NCBI RefSeq assembly: GCF_003860525.1
Contig: NZ_CP034161.1
Location: forward strand, 2,046,001-2,110,000
DNA: 64,000 nt
Direction of reading: 5' to 3'
Origin: Epilithonimonas vandammei
Lineage (GTDB): Bacteria > Bacteroidota > Bacteroidia > Flavobacteriales > Weeksellaceae
Shown here: one piece after another, positions 1-7,910 of the stretch
Layout: each line of letters begins with the position of its first letter
How positions within the stretch are numbered: position 1 is the stretch's first letter
The notes under the pieces: model-generated
Database searches by the model: none
What the model saw: only the letters and a program-made list of their open reading frames with translations
Told to the model about the DNA's origin: nothing
Made by a program: the position numbers and the translations under genes

Positions 1-485
1 GATTTATAAGTCGCATTGATGTGCATCAATATATAAGGCAAACCTGTCTTTGCAACGGTGTTCAAAAGTTCAGAATCAAATTGTCCTGCCGAAATATCAT
101 TCACGATATCAATTCCTTCATCATAACCAAACTTTACAACATCTGAATAAAATGTATCCAGAGAAATCAAACTTTCCGGAAATTCTTTTTTGATTAATGA
201 AATCACATTTCCTATTCTTCTGACTTCTTCATCAGCTTTCAAATATTCAGCATTTGGACGGGTTGATTGTGCGCCAATGTCAATAATTGTTGCCCCGTTT
301 TTTAATAAATTTTCAGCTTGATGCAAGGCTGATTTTTCATTATTGTATTTTCCTCCATCAGAAAAAGAATCCGGAGTCAGATTCAAGATTCCCATTAATT
401 TTGGTTTTGATAAATCAACCAATCTGCCGTTACAATTGATTGAAAAAAACTTTGATTGATTAGAATTGGTAATAGAAAATTCCAT
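1..485 (-). CDS. folP: Dihydropteroate synthase, N-terminal part (cut by window edge)
   Basis: This gene starts with ATG at 485 and runs off the left edge, so about 161 codons are visible. The enzyme condenses a pterin pyrophosphate with p-aminobenzoate in cytosolic folate synthesis. The translated sequence holds the family hallmark MGILNLTPDSFSDGG near residue 30, followed by a GATIIDIGAQSTRP segment and a later LISLDTFYSDV strand, which match the pterin-binding TIM barrel. It lies downstream of, and on the same strand as, the DUF2891 gene, but an IS982 element now sits in the 1 kb between them. Any promoter beyond 540 has therefore been separated from folP. Confidence 0.93.
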   Translation of the reverse strand, partial: MEFSITNSNQSKFFSINCNGRLVDLSKPKLMGILNLTPDSFSDGGKYNNEKSALHQAENLLKNGATIIDIGAQSTRPNAEYLKADEEVRRIGNVISLIKKEFPESLISLDTFYSDVVKFGYDEGIDIVNDISAGQFDSELLNTVAKTGLPYILMHINATYK

Positions 486-539
486 TTGAAATTTTAATAA
501 GAATGTAAAGTAAATTTTGTGTGAAAAATATTATTTTAA

Positions 540-1568
540 CCTGAGTTCGGGTTAAGCGAAGTTCAAAAATAATTGACCGTCATTTACTTTTTTCAAGTTG
601 AGTGACGGTTTTTTTGGAAAGAAACAATAGGCTGTTAGTCCTCCCAAAATATTGATCATAAAATTATTGACGCTTCTGTGTCGGGTGTGTTCCACTTGAC
701 AATGGTTTTTTAGTTCGTCATTAATCGTTTCAATTATGGCTCTTTTTCGGAGTAAAATCTTATCTTCCATTTTCATAATATGATTTTTCATATTTTTTCT
801 AAGTTTAGTGAAAAGCTGTATTCCATCTGCAAAAAGCATCTCCCAAAGCGCTTTTGAAAGGTAACCTTTATCTGCAAATACTTTTCCAAAAAGTTGTTTA
901 GTCATTTTCTTAATATGTTTTGGATTTCTGTCATCCACATTTCCTTTCGTTAAATAAAAGGATAAAAGTTCCCCTTTTTCGTTGCAAAGCAAATGCAGTT
1001 TAAACCCGTAAAACCAACCCATCGAAGATTTTCCACGTTCTGCCAAACCTTTGAAAACCTTATGATTGTGAATTCTTTGGTTACGGCAGACTTTCAATGT
1101 TGTACTATCCATAAAGCTAATTCCAGTACATTTTCCTAATCCTTTTTCTCTCAAAAATAATGCAAAGACCACAAAACTTCTTTGCTGCAATTCCACAAAC
1201 CTGTTGTAAGAAAGGCTTTTCGGGAACAAATCTTTCCAATATCCGCAAACAATTTCTTTATAGTAATGCTTGAAAGTTTTGTGTGCTCCTAAATGAAAGC
1301 CTATCATAATAGTAATAATTTCAGAATCGGACATTAAACAAGATCGATTTCTTCTTTTCTTATTATCTCCAGCCGCATTTAATTTCAAATTTTTGATTTG
1401 CAAATCAAATTCTTTACAAAAATCATCAATCTGTACAAAAATAGTTGTAATTTGGTCTTTCAAAATCATAAGTAATAATTCGTTAAATATTTGAATTTCA
1501 GAAACTTAAATATACGAATTATTACTTTTCATTGCAAATTTTATTTCATTTCTTATCCCGAACTCAGG
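540..1568 (-). mobile_element. IS982-family insertion sequence with 9-bp target duplication
   Basis: The element is 1029 bp. Terminal inverted repeats start with cctgagttcggg at 540-551, mirrored at 1557-1568, and the match extends to 17 positions with one mismatch. The flanking 9-bp direct repeat ttattttaa (531-539 and 1569-1577) is a target-site duplication. The transposase stop codon directly follows the left repeat. The right target copy contains the stop codon of the neighbouring DUF2891 gene, so that gene keeps its full reading frame. Perfect duplication and an intact transposase suggest recent insertion. Confidence 0.9.
552..1469 (-). CDS. IS982-family transposase
   Basis: This 305-residue DDE transposase has the IS982-type layout. 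An N-terminal helical region contains the SDSEIITIMIGFH segment. The first catalytic Asp is in FMDSTTLKVC, a second is in VFADKGY, and the Glu is in RAIIETINDELK. The length is normal for the family and no stop or frameshift is visible, so the element may still be active. It fills nearly the whole IS between the two inverted repeats. Cut-and-paste transposition is known for the family. The start is ATG at 1469. Confidence 0.92.
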   Translation of the reverse strand: MILKDQITTIFVQIDDFCKEFDLQIKNLKLNAAGDNKKRRNRSCLMSDSEIITIMIGFHLGAHKTFKHYYKEIVCGYWKDLFPKSLSYNRFVELQQRSFVVFALFLREKGLGKCTGISFMDSTTLKVCRNQRIHNHKVFKGLAERGKSSMGWFYGFKLHLLCNEKGELLSFYLTKGNVDDRNPKHIKKMTKQLFGKVFADKGYLSKALWEMLFADGIQLFTKLRKNMKNHIMKMEDKILLRKRAIIETINDELKNHCQVEHTRHRSVNNFMINILGGLTAYCFFPKKPSLNLKKVNDGQLFLNFA

Positions 1569-1573
1569 TTATT

Positions 1574-2641
1574 TTAATGAGTCAAAGCGTAGACAGCGAA
1601 GCTTGCTAACCAATGATCGCCGCCATAATTGCCTTGAAAAATAATTGGTAATGAGTTTTCTATGAATTTTTCCCTTGAAATCTCAAATCGCTTTCTAATG
1701 GCATTCTTTTCCGGTAATGCATTGATAATATTTTTCATCGCCCAAGCTTTCGAAAATGATAATCCCACAAGATGAACGGTTTGATAGTCATTAACATCAC
1801 TTATGATAGGAATTTGTTCAATGTTTTCAAGACTTCTTTTTTCATAAAACTGATTTAGCCATTTTTCAAAGTCTTTCTGAGGCAAAATTCTGCTCATCAA
1901 TTCTGCAATTTCTAAACTTGGCGAAAAGAAATCACTACCGTCTGGTTCCAGATAAGCTGGTGTTTTAACATTATTCAAATAGAAAATCTTGGCTTTTGCA
2001 GACAATTCTTCCTCAAATGATTTATCTCCAACTTGTCTTGCCCAATCTATTGCAAAACTCATTGCAAATGCCGTATTAGGATGGATGCCAGTTCTGTTAG
2101 GATAAGTTTGTTTGGGTAAATAAGCTTTCCAAAGCCTCAGAATTTCATCTGTCAAAGGTTTTAAATTTTGATGCCAGATTTTAGCTTTTGGATGGTTCCA
2201 TCTTGCTAATTCTTCATCTAGTTTCAGAATCCAAGCCCAACCATAAGTTCTTTCAAAATTCTGCGCCACTTGATATTTGGTAAAATAAGACGCTTCTTCT
2301 TTTATTTTTTCAGGCGAAAAAGATTCCTCCAAGATAGAAATGATTTTATCTTTATTTTCCAAGTACGGAACAGTTCTCAATAATCTCAGCAGCATCCAAT
2401 GTCCGTGGACAGAGCTATGCCAATCAAAACAACCATAAAAACTAGGATGCAGTTCTTTTGGAGTCAAAATCGCATCTTTCTCAGTATTGATAACGTGTGC
2501 AGTTTTATTCGGATACTCTTGATTGATACACTTCAACGGCATCGAGGCAAGCTTGCTAGCCATTTCTGTTGTCAGTTCCAATTTCTGTTGAGCATTGATG
2601 AAGACAGTAGATACTAGAAAAAAAGAAACGGCGAATCGCAT
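1574..2641 (-). CDS. DUF2891 family secreted protein
   Basis: The predicted product has 355 residues and begins with a signal peptide (MRFAVSFFLVSTVFINAQ), so it should be exported to the periplasm or beyond. The body is rich in aromatic and charged residues and contains FYGCFDWHSSVHGHW and a late GDHWLASFAVYAL segment. Both are typical of DUF2891, a family of unknown function with an alpha-helical-barrel look resembling carbohydrate-active enzymes; that likeness is inference. The IS982 element is inserted exactly at its 3' end, and its stop codon lies in the target duplication. The gene stays complete but has lost its original downstream sequence. Confidence 0.85.
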   Translation of the reverse strand: MRFAVSFFLVSTVFINAQQKLELTTEMASKLASMPLKCINQEYPNKTAHVINTEKDAILTPKELHPSFYGCFDWHSSVHGHWMLLRLLRTVPYLENKDKIISILEESFSPEKIKEEASYFTKYQVAQNFERTYGWAWILKLDEELARWNHPKAKIWHQNLKPLTDEILRLWKAYLPKQTYPNRTGIHPNTAFAMSFAIDWARQVGDKSFEEELSAKAKIFYLNNVKTPAYLEPDGSDFFSPSLEIAELMSRILPQKDFEKWLNQFYEKRSLENIEQIPIISDVNDYQTVHLVGLSFSKAWAMKNIINALPEKNAIRKRFEISREKFIENSLPIIFQGNYGGDHWLASFAVYALTH

Positions 2642-2715
2642 AGAATAATTTTAGAGTCATAAAAATAGATAATTTTTCTGATTACTATCAATAAATTAAC
2701 TCCAAACAAAATTTG

Positions 2716-2723
2716 TATCTTTG
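2716..2723 (+). promoter_or_regulatory. Promoter -7 element (TATCTTTG)
   Basis: TATCTTTG fits the Bacteroidetes -7 consensus TAnnTTTG and lies 17 nt before the ATG of the DUF1599 gene. It faces away from the DUF2891 gene. A clear -33 TTG at the usual spacing is not visible. Confidence 0.55.
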
Positions 2724-2740
2724 ACCAATTAGACAGATTT

Positions 2741-3277
2741 ATGCACAATACTTCCGCCCAGTTTGACGACGTTATCAAGGCTTGTAGAGACCTTTTTCAA
2801 AAGAAAATGAAAGATTATGGAACCGCTTGGCGCGTTCTTCGCCCAAGTTCTATCACAGACCAGATCTACATCAAAGTCAGCAGAATCAGAACGTTGCAAA
2901 TGACGGATGTGAAAATGGTGGATGAAAGTGAAGAAGATGAGTTTGTTGCAATTATCAATTACTCGATTATTGGATTGATTCAGCTGGAGAAAGGTTTTTC
3001 TGATGAACTGAATGCTAATCCTGAAGAAATAATCAATCTTTATGATTTTTACGCTCAAAAAGCAAAAGAGTTGATGGAACGCAAAAATCACGATTATGGC
3101 GAAGCGTGGAGAGATATGAGAATTTCGTCTATTACTGATTTGATTTATCAAAAGGTTTTAAGAACCAAGCAAATAGAGGATAATCAAGGAAAAACTTTGG
3201 TTTCGGAAGGTTTGGATGCCAACTATTTTGATATGTTGAATTATGCTGTTTTTTGTCTGATTAAATTTAAAAATTAA
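2741..3277 (+). CDS. DUF1599 (nucleotide modification associated) protein
   Basis: The protein has 178 residues and is built from two similar halves. Residues about 15-55 contain KMKDYGTAWRVLRPSSITD, and residues about 110-150 contain KNHDYGEAWRDMRISSITD. Each half carries a DYGxAWR(x)xRxSSITD signature followed by an IYxKVxR helix. This matches DUF1599, a family with unknown biochemical role that Pfam links by context to nucleotide modification. It is the first gene of a run of plus-strand genes ending with tpiA, preceded by its own promoter. The duplicated architecture suggests a pseudo-dimer; this is inferred from the sequence alone. Confidence 0.85.
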   Translation: MHNTSAQFDDVIKACRDLFQKKMKDYGTAWRVLRPSSITDQIYIKVSRIRTLQMTDVKMVDESEEDEFVAIINYSIIGLIQLEKGFSDELNANPEEIINLYDFYAQKAKELMERKNHDYGEAWRDMRISSITDLIYQKVLRTKQIEDNQGKTLVSEGLDANYFDMLNYAVFCLIKFKN

Positions 3278-3291
3278 TACCGAAAAAAATT

Positions 3292-4362
3292 ATGAAAGCA
3301 GTTCTACGATATATTGTTGCACTTATATTTATTGCTTCCGGATTTGTAAAAGCTGTTGATTTGAAAGGGTTTTCTTTCAAATTAGAGGAATATTTTTCGC
3401 CAATTGTTTTCAATTTACCGTTTTTGGAAAAATATGCTTTGGCATTTTCAATTATTGTAGTTGTTCTGGAATTGATTCTTGGATTTATGTTATTGATGAA
3501 AATCAAGCTTAAACTAACACTTTATGCACTGATTGCACTTTGCGTTTTCTTTGGTTTTCTAACATTTTATTCAGCTTATTATAACGTTGTTACAGATTGT
3601 GGATGTTTCGGAGATGCGTTAAAATTCACGCCTTGGCAATCCTTCTGGAAAGATATTACGCTTCTTGCTTTATTAGTAATTCTTGCTTTTCTTTACAGAA
3701 AAAGAGAAGAAGATGAAAAGGTTAGATTTGGCAAATTACCATTGTTGGGCGTTTTTGTTTTAGTAATGATTTTCGTGATGTACCGAGGAATTGTACACGA
3801 ACCGATGATAGATTTCCGAGCTTATTCTATCGGAACTGACTTAGCAGCTGAGAAGCAAAAAATTGCGCAAAATCCTTCTGAGTATAAAACTTTTTATTCA
3901 CTTAAAAATTCTAAAACTGGCGAAGTTAAAAAAGTTGACCAAGACGAATATATCAATAAGGAATATTGGAAAGACACAGCTTGGCAAATTGAAGATGGAA
4001 AAACAACTTCTGAAATTTCGAAAAAAGGCTATGAATCAGAAATCTCGAAGTTCAAAGTAGAAGACACTAATGGAAATCCAATTACAGACGAAATTCTTAA
4101 GGAACCGAAAGTTGTTTTAGTGTTTACCTACAAACCAAAAGAAGCAGATTTAGAATTAGTTAAAAAAACAGAAACTAAAGCTTTGACAGAAAAAGCAAAA
4201 GTTTACGGAATCACTACTCAGCCGAATTTCTATAAACAAATCCCGAATTATCTAATGGACGAAATTGCCATCAAAACCATTGCGAGAAGCAATCCTTTTG
4301 TATTGATTCTAGAAAAGGGGAAAATAGTGGAGAAGTTGGGCGCAAAAGATTATTTGGATTAA
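3292..4362 (+). CDS. DoxX-like membrane protein of the BT_3928 family
   Basis: The product has 356 residues. The N-terminal 150 residues form four hydrophobic segments (about 5-25, 45-68, 72-92 and 120-135) with the motif FIASGFVKAVDLKGF near the start. A DCGCFGD cysteine motif sits between helices 3 and 4, as in DoxX/MauE-type quinone or thiol membrane proteins. A fifth hydrophobic segment at about 146-162 leads into a soluble C-terminal domain of about 190 residues with no obvious catalytic cysteines. I recall this combination being named BT_3928 family. It follows DUF1599 with a 14-nt gap, so co-transcription is likely. The function is unknown; a role in extracytoplasmic redox is an inference from the CxC motif. 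Confidence 0.83.
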   Translation: MKAVLRYIVALIFIASGFVKAVDLKGFSFKLEEYFSPIVFNLPFLEKYALAFSIIVVVLELILGFMLLMKIKLKLTLYALIALCVFFGFLTFYSAYYNVVTDCGCFGDALKFTPWQSFWKDITLLALLVILAFLYRKREEDEKVRFGKLPLLGVFVLVMIFVMYRGIVHEPMIDFRAYSIGTDLAAEKQKIAQNPSEYKTFYSLKNSKTGEVKKVDQDEYINKEYWKDTAWQIEDGKTTSEISKKGYESEISKFKVEDTNGNPITDEILKEPKVVLVFTYKPKEADLELVKKTETKALTEKAKVYGITTQPNFYKQIPNYLMDEIAIKTIARSNPFVLILEKGKIVEKLGAKDYLD

Positions 4363-4431
4363 ACATCTTGAATAATTAAAGAATGAAAAATATCATATTA
4401 GTCTAATATCTAATGTCTAATATCTAACATC

Positions 4432-4439
4432 TATATTTG
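4432..4439 (+). promoter_or_regulatory. Promoter -7 element (TATATTTG)
   Basis: TATATTTG matches TAnnTTTG and ends only 4 nt before the ATG at 4444, so transcription would start at or very near the start codon. A leaderless mRNA or a start codon slightly downstream are both possible. The DNA just upstream (4395-4430) is a run of near-identical tctaatat units. Confidence 0.5.
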
Positions 4440-4443
4440 TATA

Positions 4444-4794
4444 ATGAGAAAATCAAATAAACCAATTGCAGGTTATCATTTACTGATGATTTTGTCCGCT
4501 GTAGACGGCATTATCAAACCGGAAGAAGGTCTTAAAGTTCAGGAATATATGGCGGAAGAATTTCCGTTTCGTCTCAATCTGGATGACGAATTGGAAATCA
4601 TTGCTCAATTAACAGCAGATCAATGGAAAGAACATTTCGAATTTCACGCAAAATGTTTCGAAGAAGATTCTACCGAGAAAGAAAGAAAAGACTTTATCCA
4701 ATTTGCAAAATCCCTCATCAAAGCTGATAATGAAGTGAGCGATGAGGAACATCAATTTTACATATTATTAAAAAACATTTGGAACTTAAATTAA
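4444..4794 (+). CDS. TerB-like protein
   Basis: This is a small acidic helical protein of 116 residues. The segment MILSAVDGIIKPEEGLKVQ resembles the TerB metal-binding helix motif, in which an acidic DG turn follows a helix. A second matching turn is SLIKADNEVSDEEHQF near residue 100. TerB-fold proteins are associated with tellurite-resistance and envelope-stress systems, but single TerB-like genes beside tpiA in this lineage have no established role. It ends 7 nt before tpiA and probably shares its transcript. Confidence 0.75.
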   Translation: MRKSNKPIAGYHLLMILSAVDGIIKPEEGLKVQEYMAEEFPFRLNLDDELEIIAQLTADQWKEHFEFHAKCFEEDSTEKERKDFIQFAKSLIKADNEVSDEEHQFYILLKNIWNLN

Positions 4795-4801
4795 AAATAT
4801 A

Positions 4802-5563
4802 ATGAGAAAGAACATTGTTGCAGGAAACTGGAAAATGAATAAAACTTATGCTGAAGCTCAGGAACTGATGGCTCAGCTTTTAGAATACAAAAAAAATAAC
4901 ACGACAAACTGTGAGGTTTATATCGCTCCGCCAGCTTTATATCTTACCGCTGCCAAAGAAGTTTTCAAAAATGGGGAAGTCGGTGTTTTTGCGCAGGACG
5001 TTTCCGAATATCCAAGTGGCGCTTACACAGGCGAGATTTCTGTAGATATGCTGGCTTCTGTTGATGCAGACGGAAGTTTGGTTTCACATTCCGAGAGAAG
5101 AACTTTCCACGGAGAAACCGACAGCCACGCCAATAGAAAAGTAAAAGCACTTCTGGACAAAGGTTTGATACCAATCTATTGCAACGGCGAAAAATTAGAA
5201 GAAAGAAAAGCAGGAAGACATTTTGAGGTGGTTAAAAACCAGACAGAAACGGCGCTTTTCACTTTATCTGCAGAGGAAATCAAAAAAGTAGTCATTGCTT
5301 ACGAACCTGTTTGGGCTATCGGAACTGGCGAAACGGCGACTGCTGAGCAAGCACAGGAAGTTCACGCATACATCAGAAGCCTGATTGCTGACAAATACGG
5401 TAAAGAAGTGGCTGACGAAGTTTCTATCCTTTACGGAGGAAGTGTGAAGCCAGACAACGCGAAAGAAATCTTTTCTCAGCCAGACGTTGATGGTGGTTTG
5501 ATTGGCGGTGCAGCACTAAAAATTGAAGATTTTTCCAAGATTATTGAAGGATTCAATTCCTAA
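4802..5563 (+). CDS. tpiA: Triose-phosphate isomerase
   Basis: The enzyme interconverts dihydroxyacetone phosphate and glyceraldehyde-3-phosphate in glycolysis and gluconeogenesis. The 253-residue length is normal. Visible hallmarks are AGNWKMN (catalytic Lys) at the N-terminus, HSERR (catalytic His), AYEPVWAIGTG (catalytic Glu), and the phosphate-binding segments YGGSVKPDNA and DGGLIGGAAL. The residue before HSERR is Ser instead of the usual Gly, and CNGE replaces the common CVGE. I believe the second is normal in this lineage; the first is less familiar. All catalytic residues are present. Confidence 0.97.
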   Translation: MRKNIVAGNWKMNKTYAEAQELMAQLLEYKKNNTTNCEVYIAPPALYLTAAKEVFKNGEVGVFAQDVSEYPSGAYTGEISVDMLASVDADGSLVSHSERRTFHGETDSHANRKVKALLDKGLIPIYCNGEKLEERKAGRHFEVVKNQTETALFTLSAEEIKKVVIAYEPVWAIGTGETATAEQAQEVHAYIRSLIADKYGKEVADEVSILYGGSVKPDNAKEIFSQPDVDGGLIGGAALKIEDFSKIIEGFNS

Positions 5564-5579
5564 TTAATCAAAAATATAG

Positions 5580-5628
5580 ATTGTCAAAGTATGTCATTCA
5601 ATAAGATTTACTTTGGCAATTTTTTTTA
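5580..5628 (+). terminator. Rho-independent terminator after tpiA
   Basis: Arms attgtcaaagta (5580-5591) and tactttggcaat (5609-5620) pair over 12 bp with one G-U pair and a 17-nt loop, followed by eight T residues. It closes the DUF1599-DoxX-TerB-tpiA run. Confidence 0.75.
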
Positions 5629-5670
5629 GGAGCTTATTGACTCCGTCGAACAGTTATTTTGTATTTTTTA

Positions 5671-5834
5671 TTTGGAGCTGTTTCCCGCTTTCCGTTGCAA
5701 TCTTTTTTGCCTCAAGATTTGTCATCCAAAAACAGATGAAGTCCAAGCAAAAAAGGATTTCCACTGCAAAACGAGGAACGAGTTTCGACGATTCAAATAG
5801 AAAAATATAAAAAGAGAGTCAATCGGGGCTAGGG
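5671..5834. repeat. Intergenic hairpin repeat, apparently interrupted
   Basis: The 350-bp stretch between tpiA and mce has no convincing gene. It contains ggagctgtttcccgctttcc (5674-5693), a hairpin with arms around atcttttttgc (5700-5710) and gcaaaaaaggat (5747-5758), then ccactgca, and further on atcggggctaggg (5822-5834). From memory, Chryseobacterium-group genomes carry dispersed elements with this order, in which the ctgca part runs directly into atcggggctagg. Here about 52 nt (5769-5820) lie between the two. The family identity and the interruption are inference. Confidence 0.5.
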
Positions 5835-5912
5835 TATCTGTCATCCAATTCAGTTTTTGTCAACAATTCAACTTTATACATTTTTCTTTTCTAAAATTTT
5901 AAGATTTCATAA

Positions 5913-6311
5913 ATGAAAATAGAACATCTCGGCATCGCAGTAAAATCTCTATCAGATTCAGACAATCTGTTTGCAAGACTTTTAGGTAAATCAAATTATA
6001 AACAAGAATCTGTAGAAAGAGAAGGCGTAACCACATCTTTTTACAAAGCAGGAGAGAGCAAGATAGAACTTTTGGAAGCTAGAAACCCCGAAAGTCCGAT
6101 TACCAAATTCCTGGATAAAAAAGGAGAAGGAATCCATCACATCGCATTTGGCGTAGAAAATATCCAAACAGAAATTGAAAGATTAAAAAAAGAAGGATTT
6201 ATTTTCATCTCAGAAGAACCGAAAGAAGGTGCTGATAATAAATTAGTTGTCTTCCTGCACCCGAAATCTACCAATGGTGTGCTAGTAGAATTGTGTCAAG
6301 AAAAACCGTAA
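5913..6311 (+). CDS. mce: Methylmalonyl-CoA epimerase
   Basis: The product is a 132-residue vicinal-oxygen-chelate fold enzyme that interconverts (S)- and (R)-methylmalonyl-CoA on the route between propionate and succinate. The N-terminal MKIEHLGIAV supplies the first metal ligand His5. GIHHIAFGVEN supplies the second metal-binding His, and GVLVELCQ near the C-terminus supplies the metal-binding Glu. Length and motif order match Mce proteins. It stands alone between two noncoding stretches, with tRNA downstream on the same strand. A generic glyoxalase assignment is possible but less likely. Confidence 0.88.
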   Translation: MKIEHLGIAVKSLSDSDNLFARLLGKSNYKQESVEREGVTTSFYKAGESKIELLEARNPESPITKFLDKKGEGIHHIAFGVENIQTEIERLKKEGFIFISEEPKEGADNKLVVFLHPKSTNGVLVELCQEKP

Positions 6312-6316
6312 AACAT

Positions 6317-6346
6317 TTGGAAGATAAAGAAATTTTGTTATTTTTG
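6317..6346 (+). promoter_or_regulatory. Promoter of the CAT tRNA gene
   Basis: TTG at 6317-6319, a 19-nt spacer and TATTTTTG at 6339-6346 match the full Bacteroidetes -33/-7 promoter. The tRNA begins 27 nt further on. Confidence 0.75.
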
Positions 6347-6373
6347 CACTCACAAAATTTAACCAAATTTTGA

Positions 6374-6447
6374 GGTCCTATAGCTCAGTTGGTTAGAGCA
6401 CCTGACTCATAATCAGGTGGTCCCTGGTTCGAGCCCAGGTGGGACCA
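6374..6447 (+). tRNA. tRNA with CAT anticodon (elongator Met or Ile2)
   Basis: The 74-nt cloverleaf closes fully. The acceptor stem ggtccta pairs with tgggacc. The anticodon stem cctga/tcagg (6401-6405, 6413-6417) holds a 7-nt loop with CAT at 6408-6410. The T stem cctgg/ccagg encloses ttcgagc, and A at 6447 is the discriminator; CCA is not encoded. CAT can belong to elongator Met or to Ile2, whose C34 is changed to lysidine, and the sequence alone does not settle it. The accessory region with two insertion sequences starts right after it. Confidence 0.95.
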
Positions 6448-6458
6448 CGTTGAAAATC

Positions 6459-6495
6459 AAGCTTTTACGTAAATTCGTAAAAGCTTTTTATTTTT
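6459..6495 (+). terminator. Terminator after tRNA
   Basis: Perfect 11-bp arms aagcttttacg (6459-6469) and cgtaaaagctt (6476-6486), a 6-nt loop, then a T-rich tail. Confidence 0.8.
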
Positions 6496-6583
6496 CTGAC
6501 TAACATTTGACGAACAGCAAATCTTTATTATGGATCAAGATCAAAAGTTGGGGACTAGGCGGATCAGTATCAAAAGTTGGGGA

Positions 6584-7528
6584 CTACGCAAAAATTTGGG
6601 ATAATCTGAAAAGGAAAAAAGCTTTGTCTTTGACCCCTCTGAGTTGAAGTCTGAAGTTTTTGATTTTAGCATTGAAAGATTCTGCGGAAGCGTTGGTACT
6701 TCTTATTTCAAAATAATTGAGAATATCATTATAATGGTTGGTGATGGTGTTTTTAAGTGTTGTAAAAGATTTAAAACCTGATTCTTCAACATCTTTAAAC
6801 CAATGAGCCAGTTTGAGCATGGCAACAGATTTTGTAATATTTTGCTTGTAGATTTTTCTTAAACCGTCCGCTAAATTGTAGGCGACTTCTAAATCGGGGT
6901 ATTCTCGGAATAAAATTCCTGCTCTGAGTCTTTGGTTTTGTGTCCATTTTTCACAGCTTTTATACAAAAAATAACGGCTTCTTGCCAAGAGTTGCTTTCG
7001 GGTATCCTTGTTTTCAAAAACTTCGATTTCGGGTTTTGTTTTCTTGTCTTTGGCTTGTTTTAGGGTTTCATTTTCTAAATCAATCGCTTCCCATCGGTGT
7101 TTTATTCTGAGTTCTTGAACGGCTTCAATAGCGAGTTTCTGAACATGGAAACGGTCAATAACCTGCACTGCATTTGGGAAACTTATTTTAGAAATCAGTT
7201 TCATAGAGCCTGCCATATCCAGAGTCACTTCTTTTACTTTATGCCTTAATTTTCTACCTATTTTCATAAGTTTTTCAATTACATTTTCGCTTTTTGTTCC
7301 TTTAATAATGGCAACAATACTCCCTTTTCTACCTCTTGCTGTTTTGGAGGTAAGTACGGTGTAAAGTTCTCCTTCGGATAAAGCGACTTCATCTAATGAT
7401 AAATTTTCAGAACAATTTTCGGAAAATAGAATGTAATCTTCTGCATGGGGTTTCTGTTTCCAGTTTTTAAAATCACTTAACGATTTTTTGTATTGCCTTC
7501 GGAATTTTTTGCCATTTACCCCGTACAT
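6584..7528 (-). CDS. ISAon1-family transposase, catalytic part
   Basis: This 314-residue reading frame carries the DDE catalytic region of an ISL3-type transposase. Visible are SLDEVALSEGELYTVL, TLDMAGSMK with a catalytic Asp, VIDRFHVQKL, and the C-terminal NASAESFNAKIKNFR with the catalytic Glu. The open frame continues upstream of the first ATG at 7528 without a stop to about 7577, where it meets the N-terminal frame. The two are therefore probably expressed as one fusion through slippage on the A8 run near 7570-7577. By my reading the downstream frame is +1 (equivalent to -2) relative to the upstream one. Confidence 0.88.
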   Translation of the reverse strand: MYGVNGKKFRRQYKKSLSDFKNWKQKPHAEDYILFSENCSENLSLDEVALSEGELYTVLTSKTARGRKGSIVAIIKGTKSENVIEKLMKIGRKLRHKVKEVTLDMAGSMKLISKISFPNAVQVIDRFHVQKLAIEAVQELRIKHRWEAIDLENETLKQAKDKKTKPEIEVFENKDTRKQLLARSRYFLYKSCEKWTQNQRLRAGILFREYPDLEVAYNLADGLRKIYKQNITKSVAMLKLAHWFKDVEESGFKSFTTLKNTITNHYNDILNYFEIRSTNASAESFNAKIKNFRLQLRGVKDKAFFLFRLSQIFA

Positions 7529-7556
7529 TTCGCCGATAGTTTCTAAAGGAAGGGCT

Positions 7557-7910
7557 TTAGTATCGGCTGATTTTTTTTAAGAACTCTGCAAAATCTTGTG
7601 TCATGCGAGTGCCTTTTGCGATGAGATTCCAATCTCGTTGTAATATTTTTCCAGATTTTGTGTCTGTCCATCTTCTACGTTGGATATGAAGTTTTACGGG
7701 TTTTCCTCGAAGCGGAAAATCATCCACCGTAATTTCTTCATGAAAGCCTTTAGATTGTAGATGAAGTGAGGAAAACTCTTTCGGAATGGTATTCTTTTCT
7801 TCAAAATAAATATGAAGCTGTCCTTCTTTTTCCTCAAATTTTACAATATCGAAATACGCCACTAAATATTCGGGCAGTAATAACTTTAATAATTCTGGAC
7901 TTGTAAACAC
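7557..7910 (-). CDS. ISAon1-family transposase, N-terminal part
   Basis: This 117-residue frame is the N-terminal region of the same transposase. It contains LLKLLLPEYLVAYFDIVKFE and the basic segment KLHIQRRRWTD, probably part of the DNA-binding portion. It ends with TAC TAA just after the A8 homopolymer, where slippage would move ribosomes or polymerase into the catalytic frame. The split into two overlapping reading frames is normal for these elements, so it does not by itself show decay. Confidence 0.85.
   Translation of the reverse strand: MFTSPELLKLLLPEYLVAYFDIVKFEEKEGQLHIYFEEKNTIPKEFSSLHLQSKGFHEEITVDDFPLRGKPVKLHIQRRRWTDTKSGKILQRDWNLIAKGTRMTQDFAEFLKKISRY

Noticed and set aside
2729-3151. 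Minus-strand frame opposite the DUF1599 gene
   Set aside because: The plus strand has a promoter and a duplicated, conserved family pattern. The opposite frame is a shadow.
4395-4430. Short tandem tctaatat-like units as a CRISPR or regulatory repeat
   Set aside because: Units are only about 9-13 nt, imperfect and without spacers. This is ordinary low-complexity intergenic sequence.
6584-7910. The split ISAon1 transposase as a pseudogene
   Set aside because: Two frames joined at an A8 run are the normal layout of this IS type, and both parts are intact.
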